A stretch of DNA of 64,000 nt, from the NCBI RefSeq assembly GCF_020034655.1, contig NZ_JAIQDJ010000005.1, positions 1-64,000 of the forward strand, in the 5' to 3' direction. The position numbers and the translations under genes were made by a program. Below, one piece after another: positions 53,657-62,542 of this stretch. The DNA comes from Thermomonas beijingensis. Lineage in GTDB: Bacteria > Pseudomonadota > Gammaproteobacteria > Xanthomonadales > Xanthomonadaceae. The notes below the pieces were generated by a model. It worked only from the letters and a program-made list of their open reading frames with translations, did no database searches and was not told the DNA's origin. Positions within the stretch are counted from its first letter, which is position 1. The number at the start of each line of letters is the position of its first letter.

Positions 53657-54730
53657 TTACACCAGCAGGGCCACTGCCTTGATTTGCACCCACAGCGCCA
53701 TGCCGGGTTGCAATTGAAGGCGTTCCAGGGAGCGATGCGAAATCCGCGCCAGCAGCGGCGTGCCGTTGGCCAGCAAGCGCACCTGTACTTGTCCGCCGGG
53801 CAGTGCATCCAAGGTTTCCAAAGTGGCGGGCAACAGGTTCAGCAGGCTGGAATCATCGTGATGGTGCAGCGCCAGGCTCACATCGCGGGCTTGGATGCGT
53901 ATCCGCAGGGGTGTGCCGGGTGGATGCGCGGGGCCGTGTGCGTATAGCGTGCCGGCGCGGGTGTGCAGGGCCAGCAGGCCGTGAGCATCACGGTCGATGA
54001 CCTGTGCGTCCAGCACCACGCCGGCATCGTCACGCAGCGCCAGCGGCAAGTCATTGCGATTGAGCAGCTCCAGTGCAGGGCCGGCGCTGGTGATGTGGCC
54101 GGCTTCCATCAACACCAAATAATCGGCCAGCCGCGCCACTTCTTCCACCGCATGGGTGACATACAAGATGGGGATGCCGGCATCGCGGCGCACGGTTTCC
54201 AGAAACGGCAGGATCTCGCTGCGGCGCTGCGCATCCAGCGCGCTCAACGGCTCATCCAGCAACAAGACTTTGGGCGCCGTGACCAGCGCACGCGCCAGCG
54301 CCACGCGCTGCCGTTCACCGCCCGAGAGCGAATGTGGGCGACGTGCCAGTAGCGGTGTGAGTTGCAGGCGCTCGATCCATTGCGCAAGCAGCGCGGTGCT
54401 GGCACCCGCGCGCTTCCAGCCATAGCGCAAATTGCCTTCCACGTTGAGGTGAGGAAGCAGGGCGCTGTGCTGGAACACCATGCCCACTGCGCGGCGGTGC
54501 GCGGGCAAGCGAAATTGCGGAGCCTGCCAGAGTTCGCCAGCAATTTGCACCCCCCCACTGGCCGCCGGCTCCAACCCGGCGATGGCTCGCAGCAAGGTGC
54601 TTTTGCCGCAACCGGAGGGGCCAAACACCACTGTGGTGCCTTGCACGGGCAGGCGCAGGTCGGCGTGCAGTTGGAACGCGCTGCGTGCCAGCCGCAGGGA
54701 AATTTCCAGCGTGTTTGCAAGTTCAGCCAT
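53657..54730 (-). CDS. modC: Molybdate ABC transporter ATP-binding protein ModC
   Basis: A 357-residue ATPase. Walker A is FGPSGCGKSTLLRAI, the Q-loop VGMVFQHSALLPHLNVEGNL, signature SLSGGERQRVALARAL, Walker B VLLLDEPLSALD, switch ILYVTHAVEEV; the C-terminal third holds the TOBE (Mop) domain (RIRIQARDVSLALHHHDDSS) that binds molybdate in regulation. It overlaps modB by 8 bases. The FNR box just downstream belongs to the next gene. Confidence 0.95.
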   Translation of the reverse strand: MAELANTLEISLRLARSAFQLHADLRLPVQGTTVVFGPSGCGKSTLLRAIAGLEPAASGGVQIAGELWQAPQFRLPAHRRAVGMVFQHSALLPHLNVEGNLRYGWKRAGASTALLAQWIERLQLTPLLARRPHSLSGGERQRVALARALVTAPKVLLLDEPLSALDAQRRSEILPFLETVRRDAGIPILYVTHAVEEVARLADYLVLMEAGHITSAGPALELLNRNDLPLALRDDAGVVLDAQVIDRDAHGLLALHTRAGTLYAHGPAHPPGTPLRIRIQARDVSLALHHHDDSSLLNLLPATLETLDALPGGQVQVRLLANGTPLLARISHRSLERLQLQPGMALWVQIKAVALLV

Positions 54731-55409
54731 GCAACACCGCCGTGCGTCGGCCCAACCACTGCATCACCAGCAGCAGCGCAAACGAAAAGGCCAACAAGCA
54801 GGCTGCCAGCACATGCGCGTCGGCATACGCCATTGCTTCCACTTGGTCATACAGCAATACCGAGAGCACGCGGGTCTGGCCTTCGATATTGCCGCCTACC
54901 ATCAACACCACGCCAAATTCGCCCACCGTATGCGCAAAGCCGAGCAGGCTGGCGGTGAGCAGCGAGGGCCGCGACAGTGGCAATACGACGCTGCAAAACC
55001 GATCCAGCGGGCCGGCGCGCAAACTGGCGGCAGCGTCCAGGGTATCCGTTGCAATTGCGGCAAAACCGGCTTGCAGTGGATGCACCACAAATGGCATCGA
55101 ATACAGCACCGAGGCCAGCAGCAGGCCGCTGAAGGTGAATGCCAGACTGCCCAGTCCCAGTGATTGGGTCAGCTGCCCAATCGGGCCGGCAGGTGCCAGC
55201 CCGATCAACAGATAAAACCCCAGCACGGTCGGTGGCAGCACCATCGGCAATGCCACCACCGCGCCCACCGGCGCACGCCAGAATGAGCGACTACGCGCCA
55301 GCCACCACGCCAGCGGCATGCCCACGATCAGCAGAATCAGCGTGGTGAATCCCGCCAGTTTCAGGGTCACCCAGAGCGCGGCGATCCAGGCGGGGGTGTC
55401 GACTTGCAT
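54723..55409 (-). CDS. modB: Molybdate ABC transporter permease ModB
   Basis: A 228-residue membrane protein with five to six segments and the ABC-permease coupling loop around LDAAASLRAGPLDRFCSVVL. VALPMVLPPTVLGFYLL and GEFGVVLMVGGNIEGQTRVL are ModB landmarks. It lies 6 bases after modA and overlaps modC, as usual for modABC. Confidence 0.95.
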   Translation of the reverse strand: MQVDTPAWIAALWVTLKLAGFTTLILLIVGMPLAWWLARSRSFWRAPVGAVVALPMVLPPTVLGFYLLIGLAPAGPIGQLTQSLGLGSLAFTFSGLLLASVLYSMPFVVHPLQAGFAAIATDTLDAAASLRAGPLDRFCSVVLPLSRPSLLTASLLGFAHTVGEFGVVLMVGGNIEGQTRVLSVLLYDQVEAMAYADAHVLAACLLAFSFALLLVMQWLGRRTAVLHG

Positions 55410-55415
55410 GGGTGA

Positions 55416-56309
55416 TCAGTCGTAACCCAGCGCGTGGATTTGTTTTTGCGCGGCCGGGCTTTGCAGGTATTTCATAAAGCCGCGTGCCGCTGGATTTTTG
55501 TAGCCATGCTGGAGCAACACTGCGCTTTGCACGATGGGCGAATGCCAGCTGGCTGGCACATCCCAGCCCGAACCGGGCTTGCCCTGCTTGCCTGCCTGCA
55601 AAACCAGCGAGCGCGGCAACAGGCCCAGTGGTGCAGCACCGCTGATCACAAACTGGGTCGCCTGGCCCACGTTTTCACCCAATACCAGCTTGGGCTCCAG
55701 TTCCACCCAGCGGCGTACGTAGTTCAGGCTTTCGCGGGCGGCTTCGCCATAGGGTGCCAACGCTGGGTTGGCGATGGCCAAACGTTCGATATGACCTTTG
55801 CGCAGCAATGCCTCGCCATCGGTCACGGCGTCGCGATCACGGCTCCACAGCACCAGCCGACCGATGGCGTAGTCGTACACGGTGTTGCCATCGGCCATGC
55901 CTTCATCGGCCAAGCGTCGTGGTGTGGCGGCATCGGCCGACAGCAATACGTCGAACGGTGCGCCGTTGTGAATCTGTGCGTACAGCTTGCCGGTGGAGGC
56001 GGCGCTGACTTCGATGCGATGCCCTGTCTGCTTGGAATACGCACGGCCCAGTTGGCGCGCGGCATCGGCAAAATTGGCGGCCACCGCCAAGCGTGCGATG
56101 GGCGGCGGCGGTGGCAGTTTGGGCTTGCTGGTGAGCGGCACGGCAGCGGTCGTTGGCGCAGTCGTAGCAGGCCTTGCCACCATCGGCTTGGCGGCGGGCG
56201 CCGCTTGTGGCTTGGCTGGCGGGCTGGCCTGTGGGACGGCAGCCAGCGTTGTGCACGGCAGCGCCAAGGCTGCCGAAATCAACCATCCCAGAATCCATCC
56301 ACGCTTCAT
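55416..56309 (-). CDS. modA: Molybdate-binding periplasmic protein ModA with Pro/Ala-rich N-terminal spacer
   Basis: A 297-residue solute-binding protein. After the signal peptide (MKRGWILGWLISAALALPCT, cleavage near TLAA) comes an unusual low-complexity stretch of about 45 residues rich in Pro, Ala and Lys (for example ASPPAKPQAAPAAKP, SKPKLPPPPP). The ModA domain starts at IARLAVAANFADAARQLGRA and has SAASTGKLYAQI, APFDVLLSADAATPRRL, GENVGQATQFVISGAAPLGL. The open frame continues upstream only as antisense of ffh. An alternative ATG lies at 56318. First gene of modABC; no ModE box was seen in its upstream gap. Confidence 0.92.
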   Translation of the reverse strand: MKRGWILGWLISAALALPCTTLAAVPQASPPAKPQAAPAAKPMVARPATTAPTTAAVPLTSKPKLPPPPPIARLAVAANFADAARQLGRAYSKQTGHRIEVSAASTGKLYAQIHNGAPFDVLLSADAATPRRLADEGMADGNTVYDYAIGRLVLWSRDRDAVTDGEALLRKGHIERLAIANPALAPYGEAARESLNYVRRWVELEPKLVLGENVGQATQFVISGAAPLGLLPRSLVLQAGKQGKPGSGWDVPASWHSPIVQSAVLLQHGYKNPAARGFMKYLQSPAAQKQIHALGYD

Positions 56310-56381
56310 GTTCAGCATCCGGTTGCGACGTTGCGTGAAGTCTATCCGGTTGCTTCGATGCCGGTACTGGTGAGGCCCGGC

Positions 56382-56387
56382 TATAAT
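56382..56387 (+). promoter_or_regulatory. -10 element of the ffh promoter
   Basis: A perfect TATAAT lies 31 bases before the GTG start of ffh, in the 108-base gap to the divergent modA. No good -35 at 16-18 bases was found (TGCCGG at best). Confidence 0.6.
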
Positions 56388-56417
56388 CCCCGATTCGTCA
56401 ATTTTTGGTGCGCCCGC

Positions 56418-57785
56418 GTGTTTGAATCCCTGACCCAGCGCCTGTCCGGCACGATTGAACGCCTGCGTGGCCGTGGCCGCCTGAGCGAATCCAATATCAG
56501 CGAGGCCGTGCGCGAGGTGCGCATCGCCTTGCTGGAAGCCGATGTGGCACTGCCGGTGGTGCAAGCCTTGATCCAGCGCATCAAGGTGCGTGCGGTGGGG
56601 CAGGAAGTGCTGCGCTCGCTGTCGCCGGGCCAGGTGCTGGTCAAGATCGTGCGCGACGAATTGGCCATGGTGATGGGCGCGCAGGCATCCGACCTGAACC
56701 TCAATGTGCCGGCCCCTGCGGTGATTTTGATGGCCGGCTTGCAAGGTGCGGGCAAGACCACCACGGTGGCCAAGCTGGCCAAGCACCTGAAGGAAAAACG
56801 CAAGAAGAAAGTGATGGTGGTGTCCGCCGACGTCTACCGTCCGGCCGCGATCGAGCAATTGCAGACGCTGGCCGGTCAGGTGGGGGCGATTTTCTTCCCC
56901 TCCGATGCCTCGCAAAAGCCCGAGGCCATCGTCAAAGCCGCGATAGATGAGGCGCGCAAGACGTTTGCCGATGTACTGATTGTGGATACCGCCGGTCGCA
57001 CCAGCATTGACGCTGCGATGATGGCCGAGATCAAAGCCCTGCACGCCGCAGTGAACCCGGTCGAAACCTTGTTCGTGGTCGATTCGATGACCGGCCAAGA
57101 TGCGGCTGTGACGGCCAAGCATTTTGGTGAAGCACTGCCGCTGACCGGCGTAGTGCTGACCAAGACCGATGGCGATGCACGCGGCGGCGCGGCACTCTCG
57201 GTGCGCTACATCACCGGCAAGCCGATCAAATTTGTCGGCGTGGGCGAGAAGCCCGACGGCCTGGACGTGTTCCATCCCGAGCGCGCCGCCGGCCGCATCC
57301 TCGACATGGGCGACGTGCTGTCGCTGGTCGAACAGGTGGAATCGCAGGTCGATCAAGACAAAGCCAAAAAACTGGCCGAGAAAGTGGCCAAGGGCAAAAA
57401 GTTTGACCTCAACGACATGCGCGACCAGCTTGAACAAATGCAGAACATGGGTGGCTTGTCTGGCTTGATGGACAAACTGCCGGGCATGGGTCAGGTGCCG
57501 GAGTCGGTCAAGCAGCAAGTGACCGGCAAGGAAGTGCCGCGCATGATCGCCATCATCAATTCGATGACCAAAAAAGAACGCCGCAACCCGGATCTACTCA
57601 ACGGCTCGCGGCGCGCGCGGGTGGCACGCGGCAGCGGCCTCACCCCGGCCGACGTCAACAAAGTGCTCAAGCAATACCAGCAGATGGAGAAAATGATGGG
57701 CAAGCTGGGCCGTGGCGGCATGAAGGGCATGATGCGTGGCCTGTCCGGCATGATGGGTGGGCGTGGCGGTATGCCGATGCGCTGA
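56418..57785 (+). CDS. ffh: Signal recognition particle protein Ffh (SRP54)
   Basis: A 455-residue GTPase, the protein part of SRP. N domain (VFESLTQRLSGTIERLRGRG), G domain with MAGLQGAGKTTTVAKLAKHL, VSADVYRPAAIEQL, DTAGR, TKTDGDARGGAALS, and a Met-rich M domain that binds 4.5S RNA and signal peptides, ending GGMKGMMRGLSGMMGGRGG. The GTG at 56418 is chosen because it starts the conserved N-terminus. Normally next to ypjD, which here is 25 kb upstream. Confidence 0.97.
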   Translation: MFESLTQRLSGTIERLRGRGRLSESNISEAVREVRIALLEADVALPVVQALIQRIKVRAVGQEVLRSLSPGQVLVKIVRDELAMVMGAQASDLNLNVPAPAVILMAGLQGAGKTTTVAKLAKHLKEKRKKKVMVVSADVYRPAAIEQLQTLAGQVGAIFFPSDASQKPEAIVKAAIDEARKTFADVLIVDTAGRTSIDAAMMAEIKALHAAVNPVETLFVVDSMTGQDAAVTAKHFGEALPLTGVVLTKTDGDARGGAALSVRYITGKPIKFVGVGEKPDGLDVFHPERAAGRILDMGDVLSLVEQVESQVDQDKAKKLAEKVAKGKKFDLNDMRDQLEQMQNMGGLSGLMDKLPGMGQVPESVKQQVTGKEVPRMIAIINSMTKKERRNPDLLNGSRRARVARGSGLTPADVNKVLKQYQQMEKMMGKLGRGGMKGMMRGLSGMMGGRGGMPMR

Positions 57786-57822
57786 TTTGGCGTAATGTTG
57801 CATCAACGTCGGAAGGTGTTCG

Positions 57823-58293
57823 ATGCAGCAGCGTCTTGATTATCAGCATGCCTCGCCAGAGGCTTTCAAAGCCATGCTGCAGCTGGAGAGGCAGGTCCAT
57901 CTAAGCGGCCTGGAAGCGTCGCTGCTCGAATTGGTCAAATCCCGCGCCTCGCAGCTCAATGGCTGCGCCTGGTGCCTGGACATGCACAGCAAGGATGCGC
58001 GGGCGCAGGGTGAAACCGAGCAGCGCGTGTACCTGCTGCCGGTCTGGCGCGATGCGCCCTGCTATACCGAGCGCGAGCGCGCGGCGCTGGCCTGGACCGA
58101 AGCGGTTACCGCGATAGCCGGTCCGCATGGCGTGGACGATGACGTCTATGGTGCGGCGCGCCGTCATTTCGATGAAAAATCGCTGGTGGACCTGACCCTG
58201 GCCATCATCGCCATCAATGGCTGGAATCGGCTGAATGTTGCATTTCGCACCCCGGTTGGCGATTACGTCAGCCCGCACTCGATAACGGGTTGA
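57823..58293 (+). CDS. Carboxymuconolactone decarboxylase / AhpD-like protein
   Basis: A 156-residue all-helical protein with the redox motif C48-x-x-C51 and H55 in LNGCAWCLDMHSKDARAQGE, as in AhpD-type peroxide-reducing partners, and AWTEAVTAIAGPHGVDDDVY, WNRLNVAFRTPVGDY typical of the CMD family. The intact Cys pair favours a redox rather than decarboxylase role. Starts 37 bases after ffh; not part of the usual ffh-rpsP block. Confidence 0.88.
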   Translation: MQQRLDYQHASPEAFKAMLQLERQVHLSGLEASLLELVKSRASQLNGCAWCLDMHSKDARAQGETEQRVYLLPVWRDAPCYTERERAALAWTEAVTAIAGPHGVDDDVYGAARRHFDEKSLVDLTLAIIAINGWNRLNVAFRTPVGDYVSPHSITG

Positions 58294-58295
58294 GC

Positions 58296-59681
58296 ATGAG
58301 CAATGACATTCGCGTCAATACCGAGGTGGTGCGCGGATTCATTGTGTACTCGCGTATCGTGGGTTGGTTGCTGGTAGCGGTATCGCTGATCGTGCTGCTG
58401 GCGTGGGTGAGTGCTGTGGCGCCCTTGCAGATGTTTGCGCTCCCGGCTACCAGCATGCGTGCCGGCGCGGCCTTGGCTGGCGTGCTTGCCGGTGGCGCAT
58501 TGCTGTTGTCGCACAGATGGCCATGGAGCAGCTTCCTGCTGTCCTTGCTGCTGACCCTGCTTGCGGGGTGCGAGCTGCTGGAATTTGCATCGGGTGCCAA
58601 GGTGATTTGTCTGCCTGATCTGGGGGGGCTGCTTCCACACTGGCCGAACAGGCCGCCCGGGAAAATGCTGGAACTGACGGCAGTGGCATTCACGCTGCTG
58701 GGGCTGGTGGGGATGGCGGTCGCGTCAAGGCAGGTGATTTGGCTGCGTGAGGCCTGCGCGCTTGCGGTCATCGCCATCACCATGGCGTCGATTGCCGCGT
58801 TCGGGCTTGTGCTGGCAGGGACAGCATTCAACCTGCCGCTCAGGATGCCGATCGTGACGGCGTCGCTGTTGCTGTTGCTGACGCTAGCGTGGATGGCATC
58901 GGTGCCATCCACCGGCTTGACGCGTATCGTGGTGGCCGACAGCCCGGGCGGTGCATTCGCACGTCGGCTGATCCTGCCTGCGTTGCTGCTGCCAAGCCTG
59001 CTGACCTTCCTGTTCGAGATGGTACAGGCGTGGCTGGGTGTGTCCGAAGCGCAGGCGCTTTCGCTGGCTGCGGTGGTGACCGGTGGCGTGGTCGCCGCCG
59101 CAATCCTGTGGGTGGCTTATCTGCTGGATCGCAGCGAGCGCCAGCGGCGTACCGTGCTTGCGTTGCGCACCGATGCCAACACCGACGGGCTGACCGGGCT
59201 GGCCAACCGGCGCGCGTTCGACGCGGGATTGGCGCAGGCGCTTCGGGAGAATGAGGATGTCGCGCTGCTGATCCTTGATCTCGACCACTTCAAAAGCTTC
59301 AACGATGATTTTGGCCATCAGGCAGGGGACGATGCATTGCGGGAGGCCGGGCGCCTGCTGCATGCGGAGCTGCGTCCGGGCGATCTGGCTGCACGCTATG
59401 GTGGCGAGGAATTCGCGGTTGTCCTGGTGCGGAGCGACGCAGAGCGCGTGGCGCAAGTGGGGCGGCGCATCCTGGCCGCGTTCCATGCCAGGCAGTGGCC
59501 CAACCGACCGGTGAGGGTGAGCATCGGTGCAGCGCTTGCGGTATCGGGCGAGGCGCCCGCCGGGCTGATCTCCCGGGCCGATGCGGCGCTCTATCGTAGC
59601 AAGCAGGAAGGGCGCGACCGTCTCACGATGGCGGCTGATGCGCCGGCGGAGGCGAAAGCGCCGCCCCTGGGGCATGCCTGA
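58296..59681 (+). CDS. Membrane-bound diguanylate cyclase (GGDEF)
   Basis: A 461-residue protein. About eight membrane segments fill residues 15-285 (for example GWLLVAVSLIVLLAWVSAVA, AAAILWVAYLLDRSERQRR at the end), followed by a GGDEF domain from about 300: TDGLTGLANRRAFD, ILDLDHFKSFNDDFGHQAGD and the active site G369-G-E-E-F373. R360-P-G-D363 sits five residues before it, the product-inhibition I-site, so this is an active, feedback-controlled c-di-GMP synthase. The sensory input is the membrane part; signal unknown. Lies between ffh and rpsP, an inserted position. Confidence 0.92.
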   Translation: MSNDIRVNTEVVRGFIVYSRIVGWLLVAVSLIVLLAWVSAVAPLQMFALPATSMRAGAALAGVLAGGALLLSHRWPWSSFLLSLLLTLLAGCELLEFASGAKVICLPDLGGLLPHWPNRPPGKMLELTAVAFTLLGLVGMAVASRQVIWLREACALAVIAITMASIAAFGLVLAGTAFNLPLRMPIVTASLLLLLTLAWMASVPSTGLTRIVVADSPGGAFARRLILPALLLPSLLTFLFEMVQAWLGVSEAQALSLAAVVTGGVVAAAILWVAYLLDRSERQRRTVLALRTDANTDGLTGLANRRAFDAGLAQALRENEDVALLILDLDHFKSFNDDFGHQAGDDALREAGRLLHAELRPGDLAARYGGEEFAVVLVRSDAERVAQVGRRILAAFHARQWPNRPVRVSIGAALAVSGEAPAGLISRADAALYRSKQEGRDRLTMAADAPAEAKAPPLGHA

Positions 59682-59728
59682 CGGCCAGCGTGTGCCCCGC
59701 GCCTTGGAAGATCATGATGCTCAAGTGC

Positions 59729-59757
59729 TTGGCTGCGCCTTGAAAAAACGCTAAACT
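59729..59757 (+). promoter_or_regulatory. Promoter of rpsP-rimM-trmD
   Basis: TTGGCT (59729-59734), 17 bases, TAAACT (59752-59757); rpsP begins at 59808. The gap 59682-59807 holds nothing else that I recognise. Confidence 0.55.
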
Positions 59758-59807
59758 TGTCGGCTTACCCGGCCATCCCGGCCGCTGGGCAACACCGAGA
59801 AACTGCA

Positions 59808-60056
59808 ATGGTCAAGATTCGCCTTACCCGTGGCGGCGCCAAGAAGCGTCCTTTCTACCACATCATCGTCACCGATGGCCGCAGCGCCCGTGATGGCCGC
59901 AACATCGAGCGCGTGGGTTTCTACAACCCGGTGGCGCAGGGTGCGGAAAAGCGCGTTGAGCTCAACCTCGATCGCGTCAAGCATTGGCTGGACAACGGCG
60001 CGCAGCTGACCGACAAGGTGGCTGATTTGTACAAGACCGCCGTCAAGGCTGCCTGA
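59808..60056 (+). CDS. rpsP: 30S ribosomal protein S16
   Basis: An 82-residue protein starting [20 protein letters not shown], with [14 protein letters not shown] and a C-terminal helix; full length for bS16. First gene of the rpsP-rimM-trmD operon. Confidence 0.98.
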   Translation: MVKIRLTRGGAKKRPFYHIIVTDGRSARDGRNIERVGFYNPVAQGAEKRVELNLDRVKHWLDNGAQLTDKVADLYKTAVKAA

Positions 60057-60069
60057 TTCACCTTACATG

Positions 60070-60087
60070 GCGCCTGTTCGCAGGCGC
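60070..60087 (+). promoter_or_regulatory. Hairpin in the rpsP-rimM gap
   Basis: GCGCCTG-TTCG-CAGGCGC, a 7-base stem with a stable UUCG loop and no T-run. It could lower readthrough or protect the rpsP message, in line with the much greater need for S16 than for RimM and TrmD. Confidence 0.5.
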
Positions 60088-60107
60088 TGTGACAGCGAGA
60101 GTCCTCC

Positions 60108-60629
60108 ATGAACGCACCGGACAGCTCCCAGCGGATGATTGCCGTGGGTCGCCTGCATGGTGCGTTTGGCGTGCGTGGCGAGGTCAAGCTGGAAAGCTTC
60201 ACCGAACCCGAAAAAGCCATTGCCCGCTATCAGCCGTGGACGCTGCGTGATGCGCGCGGTAACCAGCAGGTATGCGAAGGCGTGAAAGTGCGCGAAGGCG
60301 GCAAAGGACTGGTGGCAACCTTGCCGGGGGTCGATGATCGCGACGCCGCCGATGCGCTGCGTGGCGTCGATGTCTGGGTGCCCCGTTCGGCATTGCCACC
60401 GCCGCCGCCCGGCGAGTATTACTGGGTCGATTTGGAGGGGCTGCGCGTGGTCAATGCCGATGGCGCAGACTTTGGCCGCGTGTCGCATATCTTCAATAAT
60501 GGTGCCAACGATGTGCTGGTGGCGCAGGGCGAGCGCGAGCGCATGATTCCGTTTGTGCTGCCTACGTACATCGTCTCGGTGGATTTCGATGCCGGCGTTG
60601 TCACGGTGGATTGGGACGCGGATTTTTGA
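60108..60629 (+). CDS. rimM: Ribosome maturation factor RimM
   Basis: A 173-residue protein: N-terminal beta-barrel with [20 protein letters not shown] and C-terminal PRC-barrel ([40 protein letters not shown]). It helps mature the 30S head around S19. Six bases before trmD. Confidence 0.97.
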   Translation: MNAPDSSQRMIAVGRLHGAFGVRGEVKLESFTEPEKAIARYQPWTLRDARGNQQVCEGVKVREGGKGLVATLPGVDDRDAADALRGVDVWVPRSALPPPPPGEYYWVDLEGLRVVNADGADFGRVSHIFNNGANDVLVAQGERERMIPFVLPTYIVSVDFDAGVVTVDWDADF

Positions 60630-60634
60630 GCGTC

Positions 60635-61417
60635 ATGCGCTTCGACATCCTCAGCCTGTTTCCCGAATTCGTCGAACAAATCAGCGCGCACGGCGTAGTG
60701 GGGCGTGCGGGTGAGCGCGGGTTGTTGTCGGTGCATGGCTGGAATCCACGCGATTACGCCGAAGGCAACTACCGCCGCGTGGACGACCGCCCGTTTGGTG
60801 GCGGCCCCGGCATGGTGATGTTGATCGAACCTTTGCGCGCCGCGTTGGCGGCGATGCGCGCTGCCGATCCCGCGCCAGTGCGTGTGATTTACCTCAGCCC
60901 GCAGGGCCGGCCGTTGACCCAAGCCAAGGTGCGGCAATTGGCGTTCATGCCGCGCATTGCACTGCTGTGCGGGCGCTACGAGGGCGTGGATGAACGCCTG
61001 TTGCAAGCCGAAGTGGATGAAGAAATTTCGATTGGCGATTACGTGCTGTCCGGCGGCGAGTTGGCGGCGGCGGTGCTGATTGATGCGGTGGCGCGCCTGC
61101 AGGAAGGCGCGCTGAACGATGCCGAATCGGCCGTGCAAGACAGCTTTGAAGGCGATGGCCTGCTGGACTGCCCACATTACACGCGGCCGGTGGAACACGC
61201 GCTAGGCAGCGTGCCCGAGGTGTTGTTATCGGGAAATCACGCGGCCATTGCCTATTGGCGAAGGCAACAATCGCTCGGCCGCACCTGGCTTCGCCGGCCG
61301 GAGTTGTTGAACGAAGCGGAACTGTCCAAAGGCGATCGCGCCTTGCTGGACGACTTTCGCAGCCGATGGTTGCAGGCGGTGGATGAGCCGGACGACGACG
61401 GCCCAGACACGGTTTAA
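60635..61417 (+). CDS. trmD: tRNA (guanine(37)-N(1))-methyltransferase TrmD
   Basis: A 260-residue SPOUT methyltransferase with [34 protein letters not shown], the knotted SAM site [13 protein letters not shown] and [14 protein letters not shown], and [20 protein letters not shown]. It makes m1G37, which prevents frameshifting. ATG at 60635 is just after the rimM stop. Confidence 0.97.
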   Translation: MRFDILSLFPEFVEQISAHGVVGRAGERGLLSVHGWNPRDYAEGNYRRVDDRPFGGGPGMVMLIEPLRAALAAMRAADPAPVRVIYLSPQGRPLTQAKVRQLAFMPRIALLCGRYEGVDERLLQAEVDEEISIGDYVLSGGELAAAVLIDAVARLQEGALNDAESAVQDSFEGDGLLDCPHYTRPVEHALGSVPEVLLSGNHAAIAYWRRQQSLGRTWLRRPELLNEAELSKGDRALLDDFRSRWLQAVDEPDDDGPDTV

Positions 61418-61445
61418 GGCCAACCTGCAATAGTGCGCCAAGTAT

Positions 61446-61475
61446 TTGCCGCAAAACGGAAAACCCAGCTATAAT
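61446..61475 (+). promoter_or_regulatory. Promoter of rplS
   Basis: TTGCCG (61446-61451), 18 bases, TATAAT (61470-61475). It implies a leader of about 130 bases before rplS, with separate transcription of L19 in addition to readthrough from trmD. Confidence 0.65.
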
Positions 61476-61543
61476 ACGCGGCTGGGCCAATCGCCCGTGT
61501 TGTACCGATGTCTGCTTTATCAGTGCCATGACGCGGGTCCACG

Positions 61544-61582
61544 TGCACTCGCGCAACAACGACTCCAACAGGCGCGTGCACA
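61544..61582 (+). promoter_or_regulatory. Hairpin in the rplS leader
   Basis: GTGCAC and GCGC (61544-61555, two bulged bases between) pair with GCGC-GTGCAC (61573-61582) around a 17-base loop. It lies between the rplS promoter and start codon (61614) and might be a binding site for feedback by L19; not a known family that I recognise. Confidence 0.4.
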
Positions 61583-61613
61583 AGCACGCAATACACATCA
61601 ATAGGTTGATCCC

Positions 61614-62021
61614 ATGAACAAGCCCTCGATCCATACCCTGCTGCAAGATTTCGAATCCGCCCAAGCGACCCGCAAGATGCCCGATTTCGGCCCCGGTGAC
61701 ACCGTGGTGGTCAACGTGAAAGTGAAAGAAGGCAACCGTGAGCGGGTGCAGGCTTACGAAGGCGTGGTGATCGGCAAGAAGAACGCTGGCCTGAACTCCG
61801 CGTTCACCGTGCGCAAGATCTCGCATGGCTTTGGCGTCGAGCGCGTATTCCAGACCCACAGTGCCACCATCGACTCGGTGGAAGTCAAGCGTCGTGGCGC
61901 GGTGCGCGCCAGTAAGCTGTACTACTTGCGTGGTTTGGAAGGCAAGAAGGCCCGCATCAAGGAAGACTTGGCTGGCAATGCCAAGGCGCGCGCCAAGGCG
62001 GCTGCCGCGGCTGTCGAGTAA
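61614..62021 (+). CDS. rplS: 50S ribosomal protein L19
   Basis: A 135-residue protein with [40 protein letters not shown] and [20 protein letters not shown], the bL19 core, plus an Ala/Lys-rich C-terminal tail of about 20 residues that is longer than in E. coli. Placed after trmD as in most bacteria. Confidence 0.98.
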   Translation: MNKPSIHTLLQDFESAQATRKMPDFGPGDTVVVNVKVKEGNRERVQAYEGVVIGKKNAGLNSAFTVRKISHGFGVERVFQTHSATIDSVEVKRRGAVRASKLYYLRGLEGKKARIKEDLAGNAKARAKAAAAAVE

Positions 62022-62045
62022 TCCAGCGCTTCGCGTGATGCACAG

Positions 62046-62070
62046 CGGCCACCTTCGGGTGGCCGTTTGC
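62046..62070 (+). terminator. Terminator-like hairpin after rplS
   Basis: CGGCCACC-TTCG-GGTGGCCG (62046-62065), 8-base GC-rich stem with a TTCG loop, then TTTGC. It lies 24 bases after the rplS stop and 25 bases before the S4-domain gene. Confidence 0.7.
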
Positions 62071-62094
62071 GTTGGAATCTCCGGGAATTTGCAG

Positions 62095-62499
62095 ATGACA
62101 TTGGTGGATGACAGCGGTAGCGTTCGTCTTGATTTGTGGCTCTGGGCCGCGCGTTTTTTCAAGACCCGCGCATTGGCCAAGCACGCGATTGAAACCGGCA
62201 AGGTGGAGGTGGGAGGGCAGCGCGCCAAACCTGCGCGTGGCGTGCGGGTGGGGGATGCGCTGCGCGTGCAACGCATGGAAGAGGTTTTCGAACTCGACGT
62301 GCTCATGTTGTCGGTGGTACGTGGCCCGGCGGCTATTGCGCAGACGCTGTATCGCGAATCCGAAGCCTCACGTGCGGCGCGTGAACTCGCCCGCGCCCAG
62401 CGCGCCGCCGAGCGTGCCGGCTACCATCCACCCGAGACCAAGCCCGACAAGCGCGCACGTCGCTTGATTCGGGCGCTGGGGGATATCGACGCGCTGTAG
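62095..62499 (+). CDS. hslR: S4-domain RNA-binding protein, Hsp15 (HslR) type
   Basis: A 134-residue protein: S4 domain VRLDLWLWAARFFKTRALAK and HAIETGKVEVGGQRAKPARG near the N-terminus, then a basic helical tail (SRAARELARAQRAAERAGYH, PDKRARRLIRAL). Hsp15 binds stalled 50S subunits that carry nascent chains. ATG at 62095 is preceded by AATTTGCAG. Confidence 0.9.
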   Translation: MTLVDDSGSVRLDLWLWAARFFKTRALAKHAIETGKVEVGGQRAKPARGVRVGDALRVQRMEEVFELDVLMLSVVRGPAAIAQTLYRESEASRAARELARAQRAAERAGYHPPETKPDKRARRLIRALGDIDAL

Positions 62500-62542
62500 G
62501 CTAAGGTAGCGCCTGTCCACTGCCGCCGTTTCCGCCACGTCC

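Noticed and set aside
56310..57518. Long N-terminal extension of modA opposite ffh
   Set aside because: The signal peptide of modA begins at 56309; the upstream part is only the shadow of ffh and has no homology.
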